DNA from: Diplosphaera chodatii
Taxonomy: Eukaryota; Chlorophyta; Trebouxiophyceae; Prasiolales; Stichococcaceae
Assembly: GCA_032358165.1 (NCBI GenBank)
Contig: JAALGY010000051.1
Coordinates: 558,001 to 622,000, forward strand
Length of the DNA stretch: 64,000 bases
Direction: 5' to 3'
How positions within the stretch are numbered: position 1 is the stretch's first letter; every line of letters starts with the position of its first letter. The notes below the pieces were generated by a model that worked only from the letters and a program-made list of their open reading frames with translations, was not told the DNA's origin and did not search any database. The translations under genes and the position numbers were made by a program. Positions 1-12,518 of this stretch are shown here, piece by piece.

Positions 1-17
1 CTGGATTGCTGTGCCAG

Positions 18-74
18 GGCGCGGCGCCAGGCATGGCAAATGGGCTGCCCCCACCGCCGCCCATGGTGCGGTGA
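18..74 (+). CDS. Possible last exon of a gene entering from the left edge
   Basis: A splice-acceptor-like string ends at base 17 (…tgccag). It is followed by an 18-codon frame ending GLPPPPPMVR and a TGA at 72-74. Proline-rich C-terminal tails of this kind are common in RNA-processing proteins, but nothing else of the gene lies in the window. Two other frames also stay open across the first 180 bases, so the call rests only on the acceptor and the low-complexity tail. Confidence 0.2.
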   Translation, partial: GAAPGMANGLPPPPPMVR

Positions 75-475
75 CATTTCCAGAGGTGGCATTGGAAGCG
101 GGAACGTACAGCTGGTGGTGGACATGCTGCAGGGCTATGACAGTGCTGAGACAGCCTGCACAGCTTTGGCACATCCCATCTGGCTCAGACGTTTAGTTGC
201 TCTCAGCTGCTTTGCCTCACTGTTTGATGAAGGCAACATGCCTTGTACATGCCATCAGCCACCAGTAAGCGAGGGGTACATGCAACATCCCATGTGTCCG
301 GTGCCACGCGCTCAGCCTTCAACTGCTAGGATTTCACATGAGCAGCTCTCATGAGAACAACAATGCTTGCTGCAGAAGACTGGAGGAGACAGTCAGTGAT
401 TGTGTGGGATCTTCCTGAGCAATCTTATAGGCTTGGTCGAAACCCTTATCCTAGGCGGTAGTGTCATACGAACAA
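75..475. other. Intergenic stretch, nothing recognised
   Basis: Between the possible exon at the left edge and the Cpn10 gene I see no recognisable protein. It probably holds the 3' untranslated regions of two converging transcripts. Confidence 0.3.
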
Positions 476-982
476 TCAGCTGAGCTTGGCCATCACGCTG
501 CGCTCCTGCACGAAGCACACCTCGCCATCGGGCACCGGCACATCAGATGAACCCTGCTTCGAGAACAGCACCTTGTCGCCCTTCGCCACGCTGATCTCTA
601 CATCCTCGCCAACAGCCATCACTGTGCCAATGAGCGCCTCGTGGATAGGCTTGCTGCCGCTGGTGGACATGATCAGGCCACCTGCTGTCTCCCCAGACTC
701 CTCCTCAGGCTGCACCAGCAACCTGTCACCAAGCGGCGCCATCTTTGTGACATCTAGCGACTGGGCCTCGGCTGTGAGCACATGCGTAACTAGCCGATCT
801 CTCCTGCCGAGCTGCCATTGCTGTGGCTGCCGCGCTGCCAGGGAGTGGCGTGCTGCGTGCATGCACGGATGCATGTGGGTGCTGCACACTGCCGATGATG
901 ATGCCCGCTGCGTGGTTGACGTGCTGGCCAGACCGCCATGCACAACAGAAGCGGATGTCAATGCCATCTCGGCAAGTCTCAC
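476..982 (-). CDS. CPN10: Chloroplast co-chaperonin 10 (GroES family)
   Basis: This is the lid co-chaperonin that caps the Cpn60 ring and helps imported and newly made stromal proteins such as Rubisco subunits to fold. The last about 95 residues form one complete GroES domain: it opens with APLGDRLLVQ, has a mobile loop around GETAGGLIMSTSG, and a closing strand block VAKGDKVLFSKQG. About 75 residues rich in Ser, Ala, Arg and His precede it, as expected of a chloroplast transit peptide, so the plastid is the likely site. The frame is open from the ATG at 980-982 to the stop at 476-478. A short in-frame intron inside the transit region (about 780-900) cannot be excluded. Only one Cpn10 domain is present, unlike plant Cpn20, which has two in tandem. 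Confidence 0.85.
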   Translation of the reverse strand: MRLAEMALTSASVVHGGLASTSTTQRASSSAVCSTHMHPCMHAARHSLAARQPQQWQLGRRDRLVTHVLTAEAQSLDVTKMAPLGDRLLVQPEEESGETAGGLIMSTSGSKPIHEALIGTVMAVGEDVEISVAKGDKVLFSKQGSSDVPVPDGEVCFVQERSVMAKLS

Positions 983-1375
983 GCCACCGATCTGTGCCTA
1001 TGCAACCACCTGCAGCTGCTATAGAAGCCGGATATCTGTGGCCTGCTGCGTGCAATTTGAGATGATGCAGAAGTCTCGAGACAACCCGCTAGCGCCGGAA
1101 GCGCAGAACCGCGATGAGTGTCCCAAACTATGCAAGTACTGTTATTGCAAGATGCCAGCTTGGAGCATGCATACATGGACAGTTTACGCTTCATGTTCTA
1201 CGAAGGCGTACAAAGTCATCGCAGTGCACGAAGGCTGGCAGACCGCCACAGACGATGATGCATGCCCCGCCATTTAGCGAAATCAGACTGGGTGTTGGCC
1301 GCGGCATGCATTGGAGCGATTAACTGTTGACGAGCAGGCTACCGCTACTGTGCGATAAGGTGGCTGATAAGGTGG
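983..1375. other. Intergenic stretch upstream of Cpn10
   Basis: No convincing exon is visible. The stretch would contain the Cpn10 promoter and 5' leader on the minus strand. Several overlapping open frames have no family resemblance. Confidence 0.3.
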
Positions 1376-3850
1376 CTAGTAGCCTGTGCAGACGTCGATT
1401 GAGACGCCAGGCACCAGCGTACAGCTCTGCAGCTGGGTGATGGCCACACCCGCTGCCGTGGCACAGATCGACGTGCAGCAGGCAGATGAGCTGCTCTCGG
1501 CCCCGTTCACATTGACGGTCACCTTCACACTATCTGAAGCGATTGAGCAAGCATCGTGGCAGGTGTGTGTCACAGCACACCCGTGCCACGTGCTCAGAAC
1601 CCTCAGGCACAGCGGGCACATGATGGTTTGCTGGCCTCACTGGCTGCCGATGGCGTCAGAGTAGCGTGAGGTGTTATCCTGGCGAAACGTCCACAGGTGG
1701 ACTTTGTAGTGGACATGGCACACCTGAAACACATTGTGGCCCTTGGCGTCACCCCGGCACAGCCCCTGCCGTCTGGTGAAAACACCCTCCAGTTTGAGGT
1801 GCGCTTTGCACATTGATGGTGCAAGCTGTGCAAGAAGGCTGTCGCTGCATTGATCCGTTTTTCCAGTGCATCCTCATATCGCTGATGGCAAGTCAACCAT
1901 CGGGCTTTGCACCCTGCAGGCGGCTGGTATTGATGTTTCAGGCCTACAGCAGTATGACGTATTGAACCTTGGGCTGCTCACGGTGCGCATGTAACCATGT
2001 GCGAGCCCTGCGTGTGTGACTGATGCACAATCACACTGGGGGGGTCTGATCCATGCTTATGGCCTGGGTGCTCATGAAGACCTGCTGCTCACGGATAATC
2101 CCTGTTGGCAGGCCATACTACAGGCCCGGCCAGGACCTGTGCCACAACAGCAACAATTGTTGACTGTCAACATCATGACAAAAGTGACCGTTCTGCTTGC
2201 TTAGAGCAGTGTGACCTTTGACAGCCTGCAAATCAATGCCAGTAAGTATGCCCTCACGTAGCGAAGCATTTTGCTAACATCCCGGCAGTTTCCTTCTGAT
2301 TGCAGGTATACCAGCAGGATGGTAAAGCTATGCGCAGCTTCGAGTTGCCATCAAAAGCATTCAATGGCAACAGAGCTGCCGTGCTGAAAACCCCGACATA
2401 AGGTCAACGAACCATCAGGTAATCGACATTGCTGCAGCTGACCAGGTGCATGATGCCAATGTCAGCGTCCAGATAGCTTACTGTACATGTCACCTTGCAG
2501 GTGAAGTGTTGGCTGCATGCGCTGCAGACTATACCCAGTCACCGCATTTCATAGCACGCGCAGTCGCCCTCACGCAAGCAGCTGGCGTTTCTTTCGGGTG
2601 AGCTGTTGATCAGGACTAGGTTCGCTACCAGACACTGCTAGTTACAACATAGAAATGGCCATTCACCACAAACGGTCTGCTGATCTATCGTGTTGCCTTG
2701 GCTCAGCATGCAGGCGACATTCGCGCATCATCAGCAACCTGCAAGTCCGATGGTGGAGGGCACACTGACAGGAGCACCGAGGAGTCCTTATGCGAATCTC
2801 ACGTCGTTGCCGCCACTGATCATTCCGCTGTGTACCCAAATGTCCCAGAGCTGGCGTGATGAAAATGACATTGCTGTTATTGGTGATAGTAGACTTACTG
2901 CCTGTCCGCAGCTCGCAATCAACCTGCATTAGATGCTTCTCTTGCTGCTCGTATGTGAACTGTCGTCGGGTTGCAGCAACTATGCAATCACCTCCTTGAC
3001 AATCGAGGGAATATGTCAGCCGCCCTGCTGCCGCGTAACAATCATCCGGCGGGACATTGGGACCTGGCAATCGTGAGCAGCAATTTGTGTGTAGAAGCGC
3101 ATCTGCACTGGCACGAAGGATGCCAAAGCACAAGCACAGGCAGAGGAGCAGCGTGTTGCCCGCCGTGCATCATCCTCATCGACCAGCTGCTGTTTCGGTC
3201 GGGGCAGTCCCACCCTGGATGATGATGAGGCACGGCAGCAGGACAGCAGCGAAGAGGGCAGCACAGGTTCACCCAGACACGCCAAGCCCAGGCCTCACCT
3301 GCCAACATGCAGGTGGTGCTGCTGCCCACTAGCAGAGCTGACGCATATGCTTGGCATACAGCTGCATGTTGCACTGACCTGGCGCACCTCCTCTCACCAC
3401 CTGTGAGGAGCTTGTGACTGCTACCGGATGACGACAAAGACAGATGTACGCAGGGTGCCAGGATACAGCGGGGGTCGCAATGAGTCTTTCTGCTTCACCC
3501 TGGAGCACGAGCTATTGTCCGCAGTTGCGCACTTTGTTGAGGCAAGTACCAGCCGAGTTGATTTGCCAGCATGAGAGCGAGGCAGTGGTGCAGAGTATGT
3601 GCTGCATCTGCTGTGCTGTGTGACGCGCACCATTTGATCATGCATGCCTGCTGCATGCACATGGCAGGGACTGGCGTGTTGCTTTCTGTTCATTGCCACG
3701 ATGCTGCTGCTGGGCGGGCTTGCACTTGCAGCAATGCAGTTGCTGACATGATGCCTGACGGCAAAGCGGTATGTGCAGCCTTTTGCTCTGATCGGTCTGC
3801 AGCCTGCGTAACTGCGCAGGCATGTCGGCGCGTCTCCAGATAACAGGCGC
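1376..3850. other. Region of unresolved exon-like fragments
   Basis: Several short stretches here read like protein and are bounded by plausible splice sites, but I could not chain them into one gene or recognise a family. On the plus strand: 1690-1800 (…VDFVVDMAHLKHIVALG…), 2306-2390 after an acceptor ending …gattgcag, and 3425-3545 (…SFCFTLEHELLSAVAHFVE). On the minus strand: a cysteine-rich tail ending …VSIDVCTGY with its stop at 1376, and another ending …SNVDYLMVR near 2415. The cysteine-rich minus-strand pieces are reminiscent of secreted, pherophorin-like wall proteins, but that is a guess. The region may be one fast-evolving gene, two overlapping candidates or a decayed gene. Confidence 0.3.
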
Positions 3851-4297
3851 TGTCTGAATCCTCTGGTTGTTGTATGCTGATGCGGGGTGCTCTGACTGAA
3901 CGAAGGTGGGAGGCTTAATATATGAGGCTAGCTCGGCAATGCACCAACACGCAGGCCCGCCGGTGCCACCCGCAGGCTCAAGGTTTCGAAAATGTAGTCT
4001 GGAAGGCGCATTTGGAAGGCGCACCATCAGATGTGCCCATCTTGATCGCATACTAGGCAACAAACTGCCGGCTTGAGAAGGCATGCTTCTAGCCGAGAGA
4101 CATGCAGCTTGTGTTGTCATGCCTCAGAATGAATGAACGAGCAGAAACAGAATGAATCAGCAGCGGCGCAAAAAAAGTCTCGCAGTCCGTACTTCATACG
4201 GCGGCCAGGTCCACTGCAAGCCCTTGCACTGCTGCACGCAGCTGCCAGTGTGAAATCTAGCCGTGTCGTTTAAGACAGCCCTCCAGCTCCCTGTCGC

Positions 4298-6688
4298 TCA
4301 GTCGTCCCCGACCGCTGCCCAGGGGTCATCGCCCACCTCGCTCTGCAGGCTGACCATCTTGGGCAGCCGGCGCCGCCTGCGAGAGGCACCCTCTGTCACT
4401 ACACCATCGCCCCTCAGCGTGTGGACATTTGTGTCCACTGTGCACAAAGGATCCGCAGCTAAGCAGCCGGGCGCCCCAAACGGTTGAACGCATGTGCGTG
4501 CCTCATGTACAAAGCTGTACAGCGTGCTCACCCCTGTTTGACCTCCCTCCCAAATGCGACCATGGCGTCCCGGTCCCACAGCCCCAGCGACGCCAGCTCC
4601 TCCCGCTCGGCCTCCGGCAGCCCCTCCCAGATGGGCTGCGTCCACTTGAGCGCCTGCAAATGAATTTGCTGCTTTGTGCGGCGTCGACCTGAACTGCCCA
4701 CGGCGGAGGAACGTCGTGATGCCGGTCGGTGTTGCCACGCAGCAGGTGCAATGTCAAATGCAGTACGAGTTTAAGCGACATTCCCACTGACAGGGTCCCC
4801 ACTCCAAAGAGGTGTGGATCGCACCTTGTAAGTAAGGAATGCACGGTCCTCGGGCGTGTAGTCCTGCTTCTGCAGTTGGTATGCCCACACCCAGTGCGCT
4901 TGCCAATACACCCACTGCACCGCCGCAGCAAAGCAGCCACTTCAGACCAATGCAGCGCGCACAGCTAGTCATGACATCTTGAAGGGGTCAAAGACAATTG
5001 GCGGCAGTTGAGTATCATCGACTGCACCTTAGCAAGCCACCAGGGTGCTACGACGATCTGGTATGCAAGCGTGTCCCGCACGGTTGGGCGGCCGTAGCTG
5101 CCGTGGATGCTGACCTGCAGGCATCGAGGGAGATGCCGTTGCAGGTGCTGCTTGCTCTGCCGCAACATGCATCAATGTCTTCTCAGATCATCACACCCTG
5201 CTGGCATATGGAAATGCAGACGCCCAACAACCCCAATCAACGATCATATGAGGTCTGCGAGGATGGCGGCCTGCAACCAGCCATCGGCCTTTCACAGCAG
5301 CACACAGCCGCAGCAGCCGACGGGGCACCGCACCTCGCTGAGGGCCTGTTCCTCGATCTCCTTCTCTACTTCAGGGGGCAGGCTGCTGCCTGCCTTGGCC
5401 TTGCCGCGCCGCGTGAGTTTGGCTGCCGATGCCTTGCCGACGACAAGCGCGCTGCCGCCGTTCGTCTTGTTCCTGGCCTCCCACTCTGCTGCCAGCTGCG
5501 CCCGCCGGTTCGCAAAGCGCGGCGTCTGCATCACCTTCTTCAGAGCCTGCGGAACGCCAAGCTGCTTGAGCAAATCCTTGGCACCGACAGTCAGGCTGCC
5601 GTGCACAGCAGTTCATCCTCGGTGAGGCTTTGTGTTCTGACTGTATGCATGCAGTGGTTGCAGAGTCACTCGGTGACTGGCAGGCCTCACCGAGTCATAG
5701 GCTGACAGCTTGCCAAAGTACTGGATGGCGGAGATGACAGCCAGGAAGCCCAGAATGACCGCCCGCGCATCAGTGCGCCAGTACTTCCAGATGCCATACG
5801 GCTCCTCCTGCACCATGGATGGATGCCCCTCGTCAGCGTCCATCATGTGCAGCTGTGGAGCACACAAGCAAAGGTGCCACCGTCAACATCCTGCAGCGCC
5901 TCGTGCTCCCTGCAAGGGGTCGGACTGCACCTGGATGTCCTCCTCCGGGTGTGCCAGCGCATAGTCGTAGCGCTTGCGCGAGCGCTCATCGCTCAGCACC
6001 TGCAGCGCGACTCCAGAGACCCTTCTTGCAGGAAACCAGGTGGCAGGGCCACGCTCCAGCAGACACCGACACACGTTGCATAGAGCCTGATCTGCAGCAG
6101 TGCCCTGACTACTCACCTCATATGCTTTGGCGATACGCTGAAACTTCTTTGGGGCGTCAGGGTGTTTGTTCTTGTCCTGCAGATGCGACGTGCAAACGCG
6201 TTGCGACGCATTGACTTGATGCCCACATCCAATGGCATTGGTCCCAGCACTGTACTTTAGGCTGCTCCAAAGTAGTCATACACCCGGGCCTGTCATGCCG
6301 CTGCTCACTGGATGCCACTGCCGTGACAGTTTGTAGTAGGACACGCGGATCGCCTTTGCGTCTGCACTCTCCTTCAGCCTGCACTAACGATTGGCGTCAG
6401 TTGCACGCCTGATGTGCATCATCCGGGTTGTATTCACAGAGCTGCGAGCAGCAGTATTCACAGAGGTGCCAGCAGCAGATCAACTTTCGGTTATGGCATC
6501 AAAGAAGGCGCCATGTACGTCATGTTCAGAGGGTCATTGCGAGTAGCAACCCACCCGAGGACCTGGTAGCAGCCTTCGGTGCCGCACCATGCTGCAGATG
6601 CTGTGCTCGCAAGTGCAGCAACGCAGCATGCCAGCAGCAGCACTTTGGTGCTGCAGCGCATGGTTGCCCACACGCTGACACTACACAC
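4298..6688 (-). CDS. DNAJC25: DNAJC25-like ER-membrane J-domain protein
   Basis: An Hsp40-type co-chaperone, expected to sit in the ER membrane and stimulate BiP/Hsp70. Exon 1 (6688 down to about 6570) gives a signal peptide (KVLLLACCVAALAST) and the J-domain start WCGTEGCYQVLG. The next exons join in phase to the J-domain core. The His-Pro-Asp triad is split by an intron: …SRQWHP ends near 6320 and DKNKHPDAPKKFQ begins near 6182. Then come VLSDERSRKRYDYALAHPEE (about 6000), a membrane segment VILGFLAVISAIQYFG (about 5755), a basic linker (about 5600-5330), a second hydrophobic block LAYQIVVAPWWL (about 5060), and a C-terminal block (about 4900-4300) with QALKWTQPIWEGL and RRRRLPKM. This order matches animal DNAJC25. 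The stop is at 4298-4300. Confidence 0.82.
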
Positions 6689-6699
6689 ACCGCGTTACT

Positions 6700-7661
6700 T
6701 CCCCTGGATCATGGCGCTGTTTCGCTGAAATGTCCGAATGATCACTGCAGTATCAAATGTTGTGCTCGTAGGTGGCGGCGCCACCGTGCGAAGCGCTATC
6801 CTTGCACCAATGTGCTCATCACGTAGATGATATAGAGCCTGCGCATGCGTGATGAGGGTGTGCCTGCAATGTAAGCGCCACTCACCTGAGTGCTCCGCTC
6901 CAGGGTTCTGCTGACGTGTGCCAGCGTGGAAGTCAGCCGTACAAATATGTACGGCAAATCGCAATTATCTGTCATCACCCTTCTTTACCGGGCCTGATGC
7001 TGGACCAACTAAGACCCTAAGTGCATTGTGAGCGACTTCTTGAATGGCGTCCAGCACAACTCAGCTTCCGTCTGTAGACTTCGTGAGCAACCGCCGGCAA
7101 TGACGGCGGCACTGCTGTAGTGCACACAGCAACATTTATGCAATCAGCATGCCTCAAGGATGCTTAACAGCCACCTAAGCGTGCACTTGTTAAAACGTGC
7201 TGTCTGACTGTGTACTTTGTGCGCCTGTATGACGTCCGGATGGCGCCGTGTCTGGCATATGATCCAGACAAGACTCCTTAAAGCAAACACCCTTGAATTT
7301 ATGGTTTGATCGCAATCAAACGTGCAAGGTGCACGATTGCTGCCGATCCTGGAGAGTGATTGCAACTTGGGGCTACATCTGCCTCCGCCAATCAGCATGC
7401 AGGATCTGTCTTGTGGCATGAGATGAGATCAGGGAGGCTCCGAGGCAGGGCTCCCGCAAGCGTCGCAGTCCCCATCCCGAGGCACTGTCGGTGACGCCTT
7501 CTTGTGGATGTTATGCTGCCATTCAGCGACCACCCACTGTTCTGCGGCGCGGTTTGCTTCGTCAGTATCATCACCTCGGAAGGCAGAACGAAGTGAACCC
7601 AGCAGAGAGCTGCAGACGCTACTGCAACGTTTCGATTTATACGAGCATCGGCATCGGCACC
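6700..7661. promoter_or_regulatory. Divergent intergenic region between J protein and PDI-like gene
   Basis: About 970 bases separate the two start codons, which point away from each other. No convincing exon is visible, so the stretch probably holds both promoters and 5' leaders. Both products belong to ER protein folding, so shared stress control is possible, but I did not find a specific element. Confidence 0.35.
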
Positions 7662-10600
7662 ATGGGCCTACTGCCACTTCTGGCTTTCACACTGGCGCTG
7701 CTACCATGCGCAATGAGCATGTACTCAGCAGGGGATAAAGTGAAAGTGCTGACGGCCAAGAGCTTCAACTCGGCAGTTCTTGCGAGCGACGTGCCGGCAG
7801 TGCGTGTCATGATCACCCTCTAACAACTTGCACGAATTCAACGGACTGTCCCGTGATGCGCTGTTCAATTGTCACAGTATGCTACAACTGAGGAGCAGGT
7901 GGTGGAATTCTTTGCGCCATGGTGCGGCCACTGCCAGCAGCTGGCGCCCATCTACCAGCGCGTCGCTGAAAATTTGCATGTGAGCCAATCTTTGTACACC
8001 TTCAATGGCGAGGATGGCCAGCTGCTGCAGTTACAAGAGCCTAGCAGGAGAGGCGATCTGGCGGCAAACATGCAGCCGGGGCATGACAATCCCTTAACGT
8101 GCAGGGCATTGCCACAGTGGCAGCCGTGGACTGCGATGCGGAGGCCAACAAGCCGCTGTGCGGGCGGTACGAGATCCGCGGCTTCCCGACATTGAAAGTG
8201 TTCCCGGGCGACAAGTCCAAGGGCGGGCTCAAGACGCCCACCGATTACCAAGGTGTGGCCGCAACATTCCGTCTGCAAAGTGCTAGATGCTCAAAACGGC
8301 AAGGTCTGCAGGGGCAACGAAGTGCTGCTGTGCAAGCATCACAGCGCAACAGCCTGCCTTTATGTGCTGCACAGGGCCACGGTCAGCCAAAGGCATTGCA
8401 GATGCAGCAACAGCAGGGCTGCACGCACGGCTGATCCAGCATCCCAAAGATGCCGCGGCTTTTGAGGAGTTCAGGGGAGGTTCCGCACTGCCCAAGGTCG
8501 TGCTGCTCACTGACAAGCCCAAGACCACGGTGCGGATCCCGTCATCTGCAAAATTGCACCGCCGCTCACAGCTGTACACGCATTACAGCATTTCGTCACT
8601 ATCAGCACACCAGCATTTCTGGCATGCTGGATTTATCAGCGCTGTGGCGCGGATGGCGGTGGCAGCAGTCAATTTTCTATCAGCACGGTGGAAAGCCATG
8701 CTGTGCCGGTGGTGCAGGCGCTGTTCAAAAGCTTGTCAATGCGCTTTCGCGATCGCCTGGCGTTTGCCGAGGTGCAGGACGTGAAGGGAGCCATTGCTGG
8801 CATGCTGGATGTCAGTACCTGGCCCACGCTGCTGGTGCTGCCTGCTGAGGGCGAGCCTGTCAAATATGACGGTGAGCGTAGGTTACTTCTTACGATACAT
8901 CCACGAGCTGATTGTGGGGCATGCAAGACGCCAGATGCCAATTGCACATTGCACCTACGTCTGCATGGCAGTGCAACGGATTTGATATGGCCTGCCTGCG
9001 AAGTGCACAGCAGCCATGTGACAATGACCCACGCTGTCGGCGAGCTGCAGGAAAGCTCAAGGCAAAGGAGCTGGTGGAGTTCCTCAAGCCCTTCGCCGGG
9101 CCCAAAGGCGGCGCGGCATCTGATGCGGGAAAGCCTGCCAGCAAAGCCGGCAGCACAGGCAGTACCAAGGGCAGCACCGGTGAAGCACATAAGCCATTTG
9201 CGGACCAGGGCGCAGCAGGCGGGGCAAAGGCAGCCAGTGCAGGGGCTGCAAAGGGGAAGCAGGAGGCAGCAGAGAAGGCCGAGCAAGTGCAGGACCCAGT
9301 CTCAGCGGTGGTGGACCTGACGGCAGACGACCTTCCGACGGTGTTGGAGGGTGATGACGCCTGGCTGTTTGGCGTGTTTGACGGTGAGAAAGGAATCGGG
9401 CAAAGCTGGTCAGATAGACTTACTCCCACCAGCGCAGGCTCAGGGCAGCGAACAAGATGTCTGGAATTTTCAGGGGCTCATTCTGAAATTGCTGCTGCCC
9501 TGTTGCAGGTCCTGAGGGTGCCGAATGCAATGCCTCGAGAGCCAATCTGGTGCAGATGGCAGCCCACTTGGGTGGTGCAGCCAAGGTGCACTGATAGTCA
9601 GCCGTTCCCTCGATCCTGCACCTAATCATGAGCTGCTGAGCACCGTCCTAAGTGATTTTACTGCTGCTGGCCTCCCTGAAGCGTACACTCTGCGAGGGCT
9701 TCTGACACCCAGGTGGGGCGTATCAACGCCAGCACCATCGATGAAGACACCCTGGAGGAGAACGGCATCCAAGCACAGCCCGGGACCGATGGGTGCGCAC
9801 ACCAGCTGGTGCTGAAGCCGTACGGCGAGCAGTCTGAGCCGGACGACCCCTTCCCGGTGTTCGAAGGTGCCTCCTCACATGTCGTGTGTGCGCGCGTTCA
9901 ACTGCAGCCAGCTCCTGCTGCTGCAGTCCTGCAGAAAGCAGTCAAAACTGCAATGATGCTACCTACTGTCTCTCACATTAGCATTCAAGTGTGCACGCAG
10001 TTGAGTCGGCCGCTTGACACGCTTCCATATCCAAGTGTTGTTGCGGACTATCTGTTCTGTCTGCTTTGACAGTGCCAGGTGTTGAGCTTTACCCCAGGAC
10101 TTCTGGGCACTCTTTGTGAGTGACGTTGAGCCTGCTCGTGGCACAGGCAACGCCACAGCCAAGACGGTGCAGGCATTTGTGCACGGCGGCTTCCCTGAAG
10201 CGGCCGTCGCAAAGCTGACCGGTGCCTCGGTGCCCACCTTCATGGCTGCGGACGGCGGCACCGCACCCAGGGTGACCTTTCTCCACGTCTGTGCAGAGTC
10301 ACAACTGGAACCAGCCAAACTCATTGTTGCCCAGTGGCGCACATGTTGTTGAGAACAAAGCAGGGTGAGGATGGACGTATGGCGTGTTGAGTGCTGCCCT
10401 CTATCAAACGCTCACATCCGAAAACACGCACACTCTTTGCTCGCAGGTGCTCCTGTTCACCAACAAGGACGAGGTGCCAGCGCTGTTCCGGGCGCTCGCG
10501 GCCAACCTGGGGCCGGCGACAGGCGCGGTGTTTGGCGCCGTGCACGAGCGCGAGGCGGACGTGCTGAAGCAGTTCAAGGTCCCCAAGGTGCGCCACCTTG

Positions 10601-12518
10601 CCGCCGCCTGTAGCAGGTGTTGATCACCCTCAGGTGCCCCAGCAACATCCACCCCACCACCCCCTTGAACAATCAGGGCTGCATGCATCTTGCACATACT
10701 GCAACGAGTTGCAGGGGGCTTGTGGAAGGGTTGTGCTGGTTCATCAGCCATCGATCTGCGTTCCACAACTGCTGCCCTCCTCGAGTCCCCAGGTGCCGTA
10801 CATGATAGTGGCGTGGGTGGCGGAGATGCCGGAGAAGGATCCAAAGGGGCGCCCCATGATGGGCGCCCGGCTGCAGGACTACAAGGTTAGAAAATGCAAA
10901 ACGACCTTTACATTGTGAAAGTTTCTTAATGATTTTTTGGAGTTCCTTGTTCACGTATTTCGGTAGTTTTCTTTAAGCAATCCTGTTACCAGGAATAAAA
11001 GGCATAAATGAGTGTTTCGTTATTGAAAAGCCCCTAAGAAAGCACGCTTTGCTGCAACTTGTGACGAAATGATGAAATGTAGGGGCCGCTGAAGTACGAG
11101 CCGATGGCGGAGTTCCTGCGCATGGTGTCCGCCATCATCGCCGGCGCCAGCGGCAGCGAGCCCTTGTGAGCGTTTTCTTGGACATGGCAGAAGCTGTGCA
11201 AAGACTATGTGACGAGATCTACGACAGTCTGAGACTGCGGCTCCTGGTACAAGCTCCAGACATTGCTGTTGTTGCGTCATGCAGATCGGCAGCCGCCGCC
11301 AATCTCAGGGCTCCAGCGCCGCCGCAGCTGAACTCGACTGCGGACCTGCAGCAACTGTGCACCCAGCAGCTGGGGCTGTGCGCCATCGGGCTGCTGAATC
11401 CGGCTGCTGCGGGGCACGCCAGGAACCTTGACGACTTGGGAGCGTTGCAGATGAAGGAAGCAAGCAAGGTGGAACTTTGGTTCAAGCTGATCTGTCATGC
11501 TGGTACTTTTGTGTGTCCCGAAGTCGTCCGTGCCGAAGAGACAACCCTGTCATTGCTGAGGTGCAGCTGGATCGGACCTGAGTGGAGACTTCTCTCTGCA
11601 CGCAGCTGCTGCGCTTCACGTGGGTGGATGCCACACAGCAGCCGCAGTTCTTGGCGGCATTCGGGCTGGCGCCCGGCGATGCACCGACAGCGGTCGTGGT
11701 GTCACCCAGGTGCCAATCACACATACGTGCCCCTGTGCTGTCGAGACTCTGGGTCAAAGAGACGGATGGCTATGGGTGTTTGAATAGCGGCCTCCTGACT
11801 GTACAGATCTGCCGTCCGCTGATGTAGTCCATATCTAGCCGCTCCTCGGATGCATGAGTGCCTGCTGTGGCACATCACCCGCAGGCACGGGCGGTTCACT
11901 GCGCTCCAGGGTGGGCTGACAAGCCCGCAGAAGCTGGACGCACTGCTGGGAAGGGTGCTAGCGGGGCGGCAGCGCACCACGCCACTCAGGGTATGGCTCT
12001 CAATTAGGCATATTAGAGTAGGCTGTGTTGTTGCTGCACTACCCAGGGAAATCTGATGTGTGGTCATTGCCCTGTCACGCTGGGTTCATGGCTGGCACAT
12101 GCAGCTCTTCTATGGCTCATCTCTTGCTGTGGTGGTGAATGCTTTTGGTGAATACTGTGGTGCTCTTAGTGTGTGCACTCACTGGTTCGGATTTCTGCAG
12201 GGCGAGCTTGAGCTGATGCGGACAGCAGCCGGCGGCAGGGATGCGGCTGCAGCAGATGATGCCAACACTACGGAGCAGGGGGATGCGCCAACAGAAGAGG
12301 ACGAATTTGATTTGGCGGACCTCATGTCGGAGGAGATCGAGGTGAGAGGGGCATATGTCGCACTTTCCAACGTCCTGGTCAGCGACAGCGCCACTGCATA
12401 CAGCAGCTGTGCAATGTCTATGCGGTGTAATGCTGATGTGCAGGCTGCAGTATCATTCTTGATGTTGGGTCGATGCGATGCAGGGCTCCTCTGGGTCACA
12501 GCAGCAGCAGCATGCTGA
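7662..12518 (+). CDS. Multi-domain protein disulfide isomerase family protein
   Basis: An ER-lumen thiol oxidoreductase or chaperone of the PDI/thioredoxin superfamily. The ATG at 7662 opens a signal peptide ([17 protein letters not shown]). The next exon (about 7877-7980) has the active site [14 protein letters not shown], and about 8104-8250 completes the thioredoxin domain, ending [16 protein letters not shown]. Many further exons follow: a block with SWPTLLV-type strands (about 8690-8870), a Lys/Ala/Gly-rich linker (about 9060-9300), repeated thioredoxin-like half domains without a CxxC (9700-9870, 10150-10290, 10448-10590, 10793-10890, 11085-11165, 11285-11470, 11600-11710), and an acidic tail [16 protein letters not shown] (about 12290-12340). 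Only one redox motif was found. No KDEL-type retrieval signal is visible, so the exact 3' end is uncertain; the last open frame stops at 12518. Which PDI subfamily it belongs to is open. Confidence 0.7.

Noticed and set aside
486..1277. 263-residue plus-strand frame over the Cpn10 gene
   Set aside because: Antisense to a clear GroES domain and without any family resemblance.
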